64,000 bases of DNA from the NCBI GenBank assembly GCA_050299855.1, contig JBNKWQ010000023.1, positions 268,203-332,202 on the forward strand. Direction: 5' to 3'. Under the pieces are notes generated by a model that did no database searches, was not told where the DNA came from, and worked only from the letters and a program-made list of their open reading frames with translations. The stretch comes from Hahella sp050299855 (GTDB lineage Bacteria > Pseudomonadota > Gammaproteobacteria > Pseudomonadales > Oleiphilaceae). Made by a program: the position numbers and the translations under genes. Of the stretch, positions 18,442-26,953 are shown piece after piece; the first letter of the stretch is position 1, and every line of letters starts with the position of its first letter.

Positions 18442-18678
18442 ATGAATATCGCTGATTTACGCAGACATCCCGAGGAAATAAATCAGGTCAATATCTTGTC
18501 CTATGAAGGGGATATCTATATCGCAGAATTGGAGTACCAGGACAGACGGGACGTGTTGACGGACGTCAACGGTTCACCCAAACGGTTTCATAGCATTGCC
18601 GAGCTCAAGGATATTGTAGGAGCTACCGGCATCAATAAATTCAACCTGGTCTTTAAATCTCCCTATGACGAGATCTGA
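18442..18678 (+). CDS. DUF6482 family protein
   Basis: 78 residues, MNIADLRRHPEEINQVNILS at the start and a SIAELKDIV helix in the middle, resembling the small metabolic-gene-linked DUF6482 proteins of marine gammaproteobacteria. The function is unknown. Preceded by GCGAGGC nine bases before the ATG. It has no signal peptide or membrane segment. Confidence 0.7.
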   Translation: MNIADLRRHPEEINQVNILSYEGDIYIAELEYQDRRDVLTDVNGSPKRFHSIAELKDIVGATGINKFNLVFKSPYDEI

Positions 18679-18780
18679 GCGCCGGCAAATCTGGTCAACG
18701 AGATAGCGGTCATCTAAAGGATAAAGCGGAGCGCCAGACTCTGCCGACCTTCCGCTTAAACATCTGGCCACAACTAACGA

Positions 18781-19047
18781 CTAATAGAGTGCAGCTTCAT
18801 CTTCCAGCACTTCGCTAATGACTTCGATAAACAGCCTGTCCGCTTCACTCATAGTCTCGGGAATACGGATGGTGGTTGATGCGCTGATTTCGTTGGCAAT
18901 TTTCACTTCTGCATCTTCCTGGCCATGCAGTTCCCGGGCAATTTCCATACATTTAGCCGGGATGGTGGGATCGGCCAGTACCTTCTTGATAAAGCCACGC
19001 ATCTCACTGATCATTCTGGCCTGACGGCCTTCATCTGCACTACTCAT
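18781..19047 (-). CDS. Conserved-looking hypothetical protein, 88 residues
   Basis: From the ATG at 19047, preceded by AAGGAG, it reads MSSADEGRQARMISEMRGF and ends in LEDEAALY. It looks helical and acidic, with a lone Cys in IPAKCMEIARELHG. No family is recognised. The frame could extend to 19080, but the ribosome site favours the shorter form. It converges with the DUF6482 gene. Confidence 0.6.
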   Translation of the reverse strand: MSSADEGRQARMISEMRGFIKKVLADPTIPAKCMEIARELHGQEDAEVKIANEISASTTIRIPETMSEADRLFIEVISEVLEDEAALY

Positions 19048-19235
19048 AATTCTACTCCTTGCAGTATCAGCTCCCATCACTATCGACGGCTGAGCACTGC
19101 GAAATACTTGCCCCGGTGGGGACAGCTCTGAAATCGAACGTCGGTAAAGGACGGCTCGGTATTGATTGAACAGGATTAATGTTGGTTATCAAAAAAAACC
19201 AGGACATAGTAGAAGTATAGAGAGGCTTCAGACAT

Positions 19236-19277
19236 AAAAAAACCCGCTCCTGAAATGCTGCTGCAATAGTTTCAGGA
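19236..19277 (-). terminator. Intrinsic terminator-like hairpin
   Basis: On the minus strand TCCTGAAA and TTTCAGGA pair around a 14-base loop and are followed, after GCGGG, by seven Ts. No recognisable gene ends here. It may end a short transcript from the region upstream of the AraC gene, or insulate the gene at 19047. The rest of 19048-19516 shows no gene. Confidence 0.4.
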
Positions 19278-19516
19278 ACAGGTCTATAAACCGCAATTGC
19301 GGTAAGGGACAAATCAAACCAATTGAACGGCGGATATGCGCCGTTCAAAGGTACCGGAATAGATTCACAGAATAATGCGAGTGATAACACTGTCTGAAAT
19401 GACATTGTTTAGGCTAAAATGGTCAGCTCGTTCAGAAGCATGCTTATATTGCCTGCAGCACCACATTTGCTGTGTGGCAGATATGGCCAAAAATAAAACA
19501 TACAAGGCAAGAACCT

Positions 19517-20503
19517 ATGCAGACTGTCACTATTCTTGGATTTGATTACGCCCTGTCTTCAGCCATTACCGGCATTGTGGATATTCTCAGCATGGCGGGA
19601 GTTACTTGGAATTTCTGGCAGCACCAGCCAACCTCACCAAAATTCCAACTGCGGCTGGCATCGGTGGATGGCGGTCCTATCCGGTGCCTGAATAAGATGC
19701 GTCTGGACGCGGATATTCGATTCGACCAGGTTGGTAAAGACGATATTCTAGTGGTTCCCACCATTGCAGGTGACATTGAACCGACGCTGCAACGCAACCC
19801 GGAATTGATCCAATGCCTGGCCGAAAATGGCAGTCAGGGTTCACTGGTGGTGGGGAACTGCACCGGGGTTTTCCTTTTAGCGGAAGCCGGGCTACTGGAT
19901 GGCAAGGTGGCCACCACCCACTGGGCTTATGTGGAACAGTTCAAGCAACGCTATCCTTTAGTGGATCTCAAGCCTGAACAATTGATCACCACTGCTGAAA
20001 ACGTTTTCTGTTCCGGGGGCGGTATCGCCTGGCTGGATATGGCTCTATACCTCACGGAAAGGTTTTGCGGACATGAGATGGCTGTACGTACGTCCAAATC
20101 TTATGTCATCGACATGGGACGCACCTATCAGTCCAGCTACTCGGCCTTGCGGGTACGCAAAATGCACCGGGATGAAGACATCCTGAATGTGCAGAACTGG
20201 TTGGAAGAGAATTGCCAGACGGAGATACGCATCGATGACCTGGCCCAGCGCTTTAATATGAGCCCGCGAACTTTGGCCCGACGTTTCAAGGCAGCGACCG
20301 GTGACACGCCACTGGGATATTTACAAACCCTGCGCCTGGAAAATGCTAAAAAAATGCTGGAAGAAACTACCGACAACATCAGCCAGATCACCATGGCAGT
20401 GGGTTACGAAGACGTCAGCTCTTTCACCAAGCTGTTCCGTCAGAAGACTGGCCTCACCCCCAAAGACTATCGTAACAAATTCCAGCGTCGGAGCCTGGCA
20501 TGA
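19517..20503 (+). CDS. AraC-type regulator with DJ-1/PfpI (GATase1-like) domain
   Basis: About 328 residues from the ATG at 19517 (an upstream GTG at 19472 is possible). The N-terminal GATase1-like domain has its elbow cysteine in VVGNCTGVFLLAEAGLLDG. The C-terminal AraC double helix-turn-helix covers about 220-320 (IDDLAQRFNMSPRTLARRFK and QITMAVGYEDVSSFTKLFRQ). Such FtrA/CdhR-like proteins respond to small nitrogenous metabolites. Its stop overlaps the start of the nuclease gene (ATGA), so it is co-translated with DNA-processing genes, which is unusual. Confidence 0.92.
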   Translation: MQTVTILGFDYALSSAITGIVDILSMAGVTWNFWQHQPTSPKFQLRLASVDGGPIRCLNKMRLDADIRFDQVGKDDILVVPTIAGDIEPTLQRNPELIQCLAENGSQGSLVVGNCTGVFLLAEAGLLDGKVATTHWAYVEQFKQRYPLVDLKPEQLITTAENVFCSGGGIAWLDMALYLTERFCGHEMAVRTSKSYVIDMGRTYQSSYSALRVRKMHRDEDILNVQNWLEENCQTEIRIDDLAQRFNMSPRTLARRFKAATGDTPLGYLQTLRLENAKKMLEETTDNISQITMAVGYEDVSSFTKLFRQKTGLTPKDYRNKFQRRSLA

Positions 20504-22161
20504 GCAGTGCTCCTCCCGTTCAACTGGATCCACTGTACTACCTGCATAATTTTCAGGAACTATTGCGTTGTGTGGAATCCCAGTATCGGGATCTATTAAA
20601 CACTGAAGAACAAAATTTTCTGGATGGATTCCAGCTTCTGAGCACTGCCGAACAAGCCCTGCTGGTAAGAATGTACAGCCGCCGTTCCACTTTGTTCCGC
20701 AGTGACAAATTGAATTACCCGGAGTTACCGCCGCTGGCGGAGCTATTGACGGGCCTGCAACAGGCCGGTTTTATCGAGATCAATCCAGTGGCTCCTGAAT
20801 TCCCGCTACTGACACTGGTGACCTGCCCGGAAATGCGCCAGTGGTGGCCACAATATTGCCGCCGCAGTGGTAATCGAGAACAACTCCTGGAACAACTGAC
20901 CGGCCTCCCCGACGCGGACTTCTATGACGCGGTCCCCTTTCTGAGCATTGCTATCCTGCATCAACCGCTTATTGACCTTTTCCAGCTATTATTCTTCGGC
21001 AACGGCATGCAGGATCTGAGCGCCTTTGTCACCGTAGAATTAGGCCATGTGCAATACGAAAGCTACCGCCTGGATGCAGACACGCGTCTGTTCAGCCGCC
21101 GCGATGATATCGATCAGGCCATTCAACTGCGCGAATTAAGGGACCTATGGTATGAGATGGAAGAATTCGACGAGGAGCTGGCCTTGTCGGTACTACAAAG
21201 CTGCCCTGTTCTGGAGCCCCAGTCACCTTCACAGGGGCGTTTGAGCCGTCTTTGCAATCGTATCGGCAAGGCATTTGAACAACAGCAACTGCTCGAAGAG
21301 GCTTATACAGCCTATCAACGATCAACTCGCTCCCCGGCACGAGAACGCCGTGCCCGCATCCGTTTCAAACAGCAACGCTGGGAGGAAGCCCAAGCTATCT
21401 GTGAAGAGATACTGCAGACTCCCTGGAATGAAGCTGAGCAATTGTTTGCCGAACGCTTTATCAAGCAGTGCCTGAAACAACTTAACCAGCCTGTGACCAA
21501 GGAAAAGCGTTTTACCCCAGTTACCCAAACCCTGTGCATACCGGCATCGGAATTGCGAGTCGAGCTGGCGGTCGCCAGCCATCTTGAGACCCCGCAAGCG
21601 CCCTGTTTTTATGTAGAGAACTGGTTGTTTAACGCGGTATTCGGTCTTACCTTTTGGCAGACTCTGTTTGCCCCGGTAAAAGGAGCCTTCACTCATCCAT
21701 TCCAACGCGGCCCCCATGACTTGCTTGACGCAGAATTTACATCGCGGCGTAGTGAGCTGGTCCGCCAGGCACTGGCATTAACCCTGCAGCCGGACTGGCA
21801 CAGTGTCCTGGCTGAGCGTTGGCATCAAAAGTTTGGTTGCAGCAACAGCTTCATTAGCTGGTATGAAGATGGCTGGACTATCATTGAGCAGGCCTTAAGG
21901 CATATTCCCCAGCCCCATTGGCAGGCGGTGTTTCAACGCATGCTCAGTGACCTACGGGAAAATTGCTCAGGCTTTCCAGATTTGATTCGCTTCACTCCGG
22001 AAAGTGGCTATGAATTACTGGAAGTGAAGAGCCCAACGGACAAGTTGCAGGCTAACCAGTCACGCTGGATGAAACTGTTTGAACAAACCGGCATCCCCTA
22101 CCGGCTGATCCAGGTGGAATGGGCAACGGCTTCCGAAGCTGATCTGGGTTCAGGAAGCTGA
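20500..22161 (+). CDS. VRR-NUC domain nuclease (FAN1-like)
   Basis: 553 residues. The C-terminal VRR-NUC domain is visible at about 490-550: FPDLIRFTPESGYELLEVKS supplies the catalytic Asp...Glu-x-Lys, followed by QANQSRWMKLFEQTGIPY. The N-terminal region is helical (winged-helix and TPR-like) as in bacterial FAN1 homologues, which cleave branched DNA in crosslink repair. Eight bases separate it from the helicase gene, suggesting that the two act together. Confidence 0.9.
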   Translation: MSSAPPVQLDPLYYLHNFQELLRCVESQYRDLLNTEEQNFLDGFQLLSTAEQALLVRMYSRRSTLFRSDKLNYPELPPLAELLTGLQQAGFIEINPVAPEFPLLTLVTCPEMRQWWPQYCRRSGNREQLLEQLTGLPDADFYDAVPFLSIAILHQPLIDLFQLLFFGNGMQDLSAFVTVELGHVQYESYRLDADTRLFSRRDDIDQAIQLRELRDLWYEMEEFDEELALSVLQSCPVLEPQSPSQGRLSRLCNRIGKAFEQQQLLEEAYTAYQRSTRSPARERRARIRFKQQRWEEAQAICEEILQTPWNEAEQLFAERFIKQCLKQLNQPVTKEKRFTPVTQTLCIPASELRVELAVASHLETPQAPCFYVENWLFNAVFGLTFWQTLFAPVKGAFTHPFQRGPHDLLDAEFTSRRSELVRQALALTLQPDWHSVLAERWHQKFGCSNSFISWYEDGWTIIEQALRHIPQPHWQAVFQRMLSDLRENCSGFPDLIRFTPESGYELLEVKSPTDKLQANQSRWMKLFEQTGIPYRLIQVEWATASEADLGSGS

Positions 22162-22169
22162 CTAAAATT

Positions 22170-24719
22170 ATGCCCGCATCCGATACCCCCTCTGAAGAGT
22201 CCGTACAACTTAGTGCCGCCACCCGGTCACAGACAAAATACCAGCTCAGTGTCAGGCAGGCGGTTGAGCTGTTATGCCAGGAAGGTGATCTCGGCAACCG
22301 GGACCGGGATGTTGCCAGTGCCCGCGAGGGTCAGGATGCCCACCGTAAAGTGCAGCAAAGCTGGGGCGGCGACATGCAGGCTGAAGTCAGTTTACGGCAA
22401 TCTTTCAGACGACCTGGATTCACACTCACATTACAGGGACGTATTGATGGCCTGCAGGTATCACCGGCACAAGTGCGTTTTGTTGAAATCAAAACCCTGC
22501 GCCATCCTGCCACTATTCTTCCCCCCGGCCTGAAAAACCGACACCGGCTGCAGGTCATGCTGTACGCCGCTTTATGGCTGGCGAACCAACCCCAGGAACA
22601 CCTCCAGCCACAGACAGCAATAGAGCTTAACCTGACGTATGTCGACATTCTGGCGGATAAAGTCGAGCCTCTTAGGGAACACTGCACTTTGGCTGAGCTG
22701 GAGCAACTGACACAGCCTCTGTTGGATCATTTGCAAAGCTGGTACGACGACCTTCACCGTCACCGCATGCAACGCAATGAACTGCTGCAAGCTATAGATT
22801 TTCCCTACCTGGAATTCCGCCCCGGGCAGCGTGCCTTAGCAGCCCAGGTATACCGTACGCTACGGCAATCCCAGCAGACACTGATCGAAGCACCAACCGG
22901 CAGCGGCAAGTCTTTAGCTACCCTGTTTCCCGGGCTGAAGGCTATGGCGTTGAACCATCTGGACCAACTGGTCATTACCTCTGCCAAGACTGCCTCACAA
23001 CAGGCAGCCCTGGACGCCGTGGCCCAGGTTCTGGGCTCGGATAAAAAGCGATTGCGGACACTGCAACTCAGTGCCCGTGAGCGCATTTGCGAACAGGACA
23101 GCATCTGTAACCGGCAGGACTGTCCTCGTCAGAGTAACTTTTTTGCCCGGCTTCCTGATGCCATGGATAAAGCCTTGCTGCACGGATGGCTGGATGCGGC
23201 AACTGTCAGCAACATCGCCCTGGAACATGAAATCTGCCCGCATGGCCTGCAGTCAGCTCTGCAGCCATGGGTGGATGTTCTGATCGGCGACTACAACTAT
23301 GTTTTTTCCCCTTCCGTGCGTTCAGAAATGGTCTTCAGCCATAACCGTGTAGGCCTGCTGATAGACGAAGCCCATAACCTGCCGGACAGGGCACGGGATC
23401 TGTTTTCTGCCCGCCTGGATTCCCATTTGTTGCGACACTGCCTGGCAGGTCAGATCAGCCCATCGACCGCGTTGGCCAAAAGTTGTCGCACGCTGCTGAA
23501 ACGAATACAGCAAGTCACCCTTGAGGACGACAAAATCAACCAGGGACTACCGGCCCTGCACAAGGCGCTGGAACAATTTTGTGGTGCTGCTGAACAATGG
23601 CTGTTAACGCCTCATGATCTGCTGTCGTCCCAGGCAACCTCTGTAGCCGAACCACCCTTGCAGGACAGCCTGGACGGTTTTGAAGACCAGAAACTGTCAG
23701 CCATAAATTCCGGCCCAGCCAATCAAAGCACGGCTAGCCCATACAAGCAGGGCAATCCAGACCAGAACAACCAGGAAAATACCAGGGAGGCACTACAACA
23801 GGCCCGTCAGTGGCTCTATCTGGCAGATGTTGCCGCTGAAGACTTTGCCTGCTTCGAACAGCTGGTGGATGCCTCAGTTAAGGCACGGCAACGTACACTG
23901 ATGTTGAGATGCCTGTCACCGGCACAAATGCTGAAACCCATGTTCAAAGCAGCCGCCTCAGCCGTGCTCTTTTCAGCAACATTAACTCCACCGGCCTTTT
24001 ACCAGACATTGCTGGGCCTGGCACGGGACATACCCCGCCACCGTATGGCCTCGCCCTTCAGGGCTGACAACCAGCATGTACTGTTGGCGCCTTTTCTGAA
24101 CCTGCGCAGCAAATCCAGGTTGCAGCAGATTCCCGAAATTATCAGACTCATTGCCGCCACTTACCGACAACGCCCGGGCAACTACTGGGTTTATACGCCA
24201 TCCTATGAATTCCAGGACCTGCTGGCCTCCCAGTTTGCCGGCGCCTGCCCCGATATTGAGGTAATCACTCAGCCTTCGGAAAATTCCATTGAGAGCCGAC
24301 AGGCGTTTCTTAACTGCTTCTCCGTCAACAGCAGGAAACTAGGGTTTGTGGTGCTTGGTGGTGTGTTCGGCGAGAGTATCGACATGGCCGGAGAACGTCT
24401 GATCGGCACTATCATCCTGGGGCCGGGGTTACCACAGCTGAGCCAGGTGAACGATGCCATCTCCCGCTATTTTGACCAACAGGGTCTGGATGGATTTGCC
24501 TATGCTTACCAGTTACCCGGCTGGCAAAAGGTAATCCAGGCCGCGGGCCGGGTGATTCGTACCGATACTGATCAGGGAGTGGTGATTCTGGCGGATGACC
24601 GTTTCACCCAGGCCCAGTATCGCCAGTTGTTTCCACCTCACTGGCAGGCACAGACAGCGCATTCAATCGCACAAACGGAGCAACAGCTGGAACAATTCTG
24701 GCAATTGCCAACCGAATAG
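22170..24719 (+). CDS. XPD/DinG-like helicase with N-terminal PD-(D/E)XK nuclease
   Basis: 849 residues. An N-terminal RecB-like nuclease motif (GRIDG at 90-94, VEIKT at 105-109) precedes a superfamily 2 helicase: Walker A in EAPTGSGKS near 240, four cysteines consistent with an Fe-S cluster (CEQDSICNRQDC near 305, then EICPHG), DEAH in LLIDEAHNLPDRA near 397, and C-terminal motif VI in QAAGRVIRTDTDQGVVI. This layout is that of bacterial DEAD_2 helicases paired with VRR-NUC proteins. It probably acts in repair of blocked or crosslinked DNA. Confidence 0.92.
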   Translation: MPASDTPSEESVQLSAATRSQTKYQLSVRQAVELLCQEGDLGNRDRDVASAREGQDAHRKVQQSWGGDMQAEVSLRQSFRRPGFTLTLQGRIDGLQVSPAQVRFVEIKTLRHPATILPPGLKNRHRLQVMLYAALWLANQPQEHLQPQTAIELNLTYVDILADKVEPLREHCTLAELEQLTQPLLDHLQSWYDDLHRHRMQRNELLQAIDFPYLEFRPGQRALAAQVYRTLRQSQQTLIEAPTGSGKSLATLFPGLKAMALNHLDQLVITSAKTASQQAALDAVAQVLGSDKKRLRTLQLSARERICEQDSICNRQDCPRQSNFFARLPDAMDKALLHGWLDAATVSNIALEHEICPHGLQSALQPWVDVLIGDYNYVFSPSVRSEMVFSHNRVGLLIDEAHNLPDRARDLFSARLDSHLLRHCLAGQISPSTALAKSCRTLLKRIQQVTLEDDKINQGLPALHKALEQFCGAAEQWLLTPHDLLSSQATSVAEPPLQDSLDGFEDQKLSAINSGPANQSTASPYKQGNPDQNNQENTREALQQARQWLYLADVAAEDFACFEQLVDASVKARQRTLMLRCLSPAQMLKPMFKAAASAVLFSATLTPPAFYQTLLGLARDIPRHRMASPFRADNQHVLLAPFLNLRSKSRLQQIPEIIRLIAATYRQRPGNYWVYTPSYEFQDLLASQFAGACPDIEVITQPSENSIESRQAFLNCFSVNSRKLGFVVLGGVFGESIDMAGERLIGTIILGPGLPQLSQVNDAISRYFDQQGLDGFAYAYQLPGWQKVIQAAGRVIRTDTDQGVVILADDRFTQAQYRQLFPPHWQAQTAHSIAQTEQQLEQFWQLPTE

Positions 24720-24723
24720 CAAG

Positions 24724-25428
24724 CTAATCGATATAACCGCCAGTTGCCTGCAGCACTTTTTGCGAGTTGGCGGGTGATACCCATACCGCCAAAGCCGTGC
24801 GAGCCTGGCCTTTATCCGGCTTGGCAGGCAAGGTCAACTGCCATCGCTGCTCCCCCTGAACGGTGGCAATATCCAACACGACGAAATCATGCCCCAATGT
24901 CCTGCCATGATTTTCACCGGCTTTAACTTCCGTCAGCAGCCCCATACCAAGATAGGCAACATGCAAAGTAGCAGCCCCTGTCTGATCAAAGTCAGCCGTA
25001 AGTTTGTTTCCTTCCAGGCTGACTTTCAGCACGCCAGCGGATTCGCGCGACATCGGCCATTCCCGGTCGCCGCGAAACCATCGTCGCCATTCCTGACTAT
25101 TGACCACCAGTCCAGGGGTATAGACCTGGCTTACCAGGCCTTCGCGCACATATTGACGCTGGCGCTCGCTGAAGGAGTTGCGGGCGAAACGGTCTTTCCA
25201 GCCGAGATAATCCCAATAGTCCACATGAAAAACGACCGGCATAAAGCTTTCAAACACCCCCGCCTCATTCTTCAGCATACTGATCCAATGGTCTGCCGGA
25301 GGGCAACTACTGCAGCCTTCAGACGTGTAGAGTTCAATAAAATCGATACTTTTGGGTCCGCTTTGCCATTCCTGCGCATTTGCCAGGAGTGACACGGCTA
25401 AAAATATCAGGGTCATCAGGGCTTTCAT
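24724..25428 (-). CDS. DUF1223 secreted thioredoxin-like protein
   Basis: About 234 residues with a signal peptide ending near LLANAQEWQ. The motif FIELYTSEGCSSCPPADHW carries the CxxC of DUF1223, a thioredoxin-fold family. ATG 25428 has GGAG seven bases upstream; a GTG start at 25440 is less likely. It converges on the helicase gene, five bases apart. The periplasmic function is unknown. Confidence 0.92.
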   Translation of the reverse strand: MKALMTLIFLAVSLLANAQEWQSGPKSIDFIELYTSEGCSSCPPADHWISMLKNEAGVFESFMPVVFHVDYWDYLGWKDRFARNSFSERQRQYVREGLVSQVYTPGLVVNSQEWRRWFRGDREWPMSRESAGVLKVSLEGNKLTADFDQTGAATLHVAYLGMGLLTEVKAGENHGRTLGHDFVVLDIATVQGEQRWQLTLPAKPDKGQARTALAVWVSPANSQKVLQATGGYID

Positions 25429-25524
25429 TACTTTCTCCACTCAAAACATCATTCCCTGCTTTGGAGTGCAACAGTCTTTAAAGGTTCCCTAATGTCTGAT
25501 CCTGAAAAACCAACGAAAGCAGGT

Positions 25525-25606
25525 GGCACCTGTACCTAAACAATGGATGATTGGCTTGCTTTAGCGGCACCTGTACCTAAACAACGGATAATTTGCTTGC
25601 TTTAGC
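25525..25606. repeat. Two-copy 41-bp tandem repeat
   Basis: A 41-base unit beginning GGCACCTGTACCTAAACAA and ending GCTTGCTTTAGC is repeated directly with three mismatches. It lies in the gap between DUF1223 and the sigma-54 promoter at 25783. It could be a doubled protein-binding site or remains of a mobile repeat. The rest of 25429-25782 shows nothing else recognisable. Confidence 0.85.
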
Positions 25607-25782
25607 GCCAACGACACTCATCTTTTGCCCGATGAACAGCCCGCCATTTGTTCCCCCACGCTTGACCGGTACTAGCGGTTTTTTGCCTATTAATCGCCAT
25701 CAATAAGCAATAAACTGCCCATCTCCACCTCACCGAAAATAAATTCCCCATATTAAACAAAGAGTTGTATCACTTCGAATTC

Positions 25783-25798
25783 TGGCATGGGAATCGCT
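25783..25798 (+). promoter_or_regulatory. Sigma-54 promoter of the sensory cluster
   Basis: TGGCATGGGAATCGCT gives GG-N10-GC with a near-consensus -24 box. The predicted start is near 25809, ahead of a 37-codon ORF, an intrinsic terminator and the binding-protein gene at 26127. The DctD-like activator at 35008 is the natural candidate regulator. Confidence 0.68.
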
Positions 25799-25849
25799 CT
25801 AACCAATACGTGACAACAAATAACAACAACACGCACAGAGGTAACCATT

Positions 25850-25963
25850 ATGAACAAACCGATTCCAAGGCACTCTGATCCCACCAGGTATTGCGACCAC
25901 CCAATGACCGAATTTTTTGTGACTCCAGGAAGGGGTGTCCTGTGCTCTCGGGGCCACACCTAG
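25850..25963 (+). CDS. 37-residue leader ORF
   Basis: The ATG at 25850 follows AGAGGT and gives MNKPIPRHSDPTRYCDHPMT with a short tail ending CSRGHT. It lies between the sigma-54 promoter and a terminator hairpin, upstream of the first binding-protein gene. It could be a leader peptide, a small protein, or a gene remnant. No family is recognised. Confidence 0.45.
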   Translation: MNKPIPRHSDPTRYCDHPMTEFFVTPGRGVLCSRGHT

Positions 25964-25992
25964 CGCAGGAAAGCTGAAGCGCGACCCATTGG

Positions 25993-26017
25993 GGCAGGCA
26001 CGACCTGCCTCCTTTTT
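25993..26017 (+). terminator. Intrinsic terminator / possible attenuator
   Basis: GGCAGG and CCTGCC pair around a five-base loop and are followed by TCC and five Ts. It lies 30 bases after the leader ORF stop and 110 bases before the binding-protein ATG. Transcripts from the sigma-54 promoter must read through it, so it could attenuate the operon. Confidence 0.6.
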
Positions 26018-26126
26018 CCGGCCTCATATACAGCACATCAGGAATTGCCGGATGTCGCGGATACCCAACAGTTAACAGTCACTCCAGCATTTCGAGGTCG
26101 TCGCCGATGGCGGCAGGAGTATCACG

Positions 26127-26927
26127 ATGAAACAGTTACTTTCCACCCTGTTTATGGGATTTGTTCTAAGCACAGCAGTACAAGCCACCCCGTCCGCCAA
26201 AGACAACCTGCTGATCTTCAACACACAGGAATTTCGTCCATTTACCTATATGGAAGGTAACCGAGTATCCGGACCGGCCACAGAAATAGTGACCCGAATC
26301 TGCCAACAGGCACAAATCGAATGTCGTATTAACCTAATGGGTTGGCCTGATGCCCTGCAAGAAGCGAAAGACGGCAAGGTTAACGGCCTGTTCGTGATCG
26401 GCTGGAACGAAAAGCGCGGTCAGTGGCTGTACTACAGCCTTCCTGTCATCCGCGGTGAATATGGCTTTTTCACCAATCAGGCTCTGTCTATTGAGCCGCG
26501 GACACTAAATGGCTATGCCGACCACAATGTGGGTGTCTACGGGCCATCCAACCTTGCCAGCTCACTGGAGAAAATCCAAAAGGCAATGCCGACCATGCAA
26601 ATCAGCATGTTTAAAGACGATACTTTTGCCTTCGAGAAATTGAGTGAAGGTACTCTGGATTCCGTCTATTCCAACAGAGATGTGGGCTACGCCTTGATTG
26701 GAGACCTTGGGTTGACCAATCTGCGTTACTCCATGACCCAAAAGCCACTGAATTACTACATTGGCTTCGTTAAAAAATCCACCTCCCGCAAGTTGGCAAA
26801 CCGTTTCAATCGTGCTCTCAAATTGATTTACAATAGCGGCGAGGCGCAGGCAATCCTAGAGCGCTTCCAACTGGAATCGATCATGCAACCCGCTTCCCCT
26901 CAAACCAATACTCTCAGCCAAAACTAA
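26127..26927 (+). CDS. Periplasmic SBP_bac_3 family binding protein
   Basis: 266 residues with a signal peptide (MKQLLSTLFMGFVLSTAVQA). The mature domain begins LLIFNTQEFRPFTYMEGNR and contains GPATEIVTRICQQA, features of family 3 (amino-acid type) solute-binding proteins. The ribosome site is GGCAGGAG. No ABC permease or ATPase lies nearby. It is followed after 27 bases by a PF04392-type binding protein. A role in presenting ligand to the chemoreceptor or kinase nearby is possible but unproven. Confidence 0.85.
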   Translation: MKQLLSTLFMGFVLSTAVQATPSAKDNLLIFNTQEFRPFTYMEGNRVSGPATEIVTRICQQAQIECRINLMGWPDALQEAKDGKVNGLFVIGWNEKRGQWLYYSLPVIRGEYGFFTNQALSIEPRTLNGYADHNVGVYGPSNLASSLEKIQKAMPTMQISMFKDDTFAFEKLSEGTLDSVYSNRDVGYALIGDLGLTNLRYSMTQKPLNYYIGFVKKSTSRKLANRFNRALKLIYNSGEAQAILERFQLESIMQPASPQTNTLSQN

Positions 26928-26953
26928 GGTCCGTCCGACTCCAGGGAGTCGTT

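Noticed and set aside
19067..19405. 112-residue minus-strand ORF before the AraC gene
   Set aside because: It reads through a terminator-like hairpin, overlaps the start region of the better-supported gene at 19047, and has no family.
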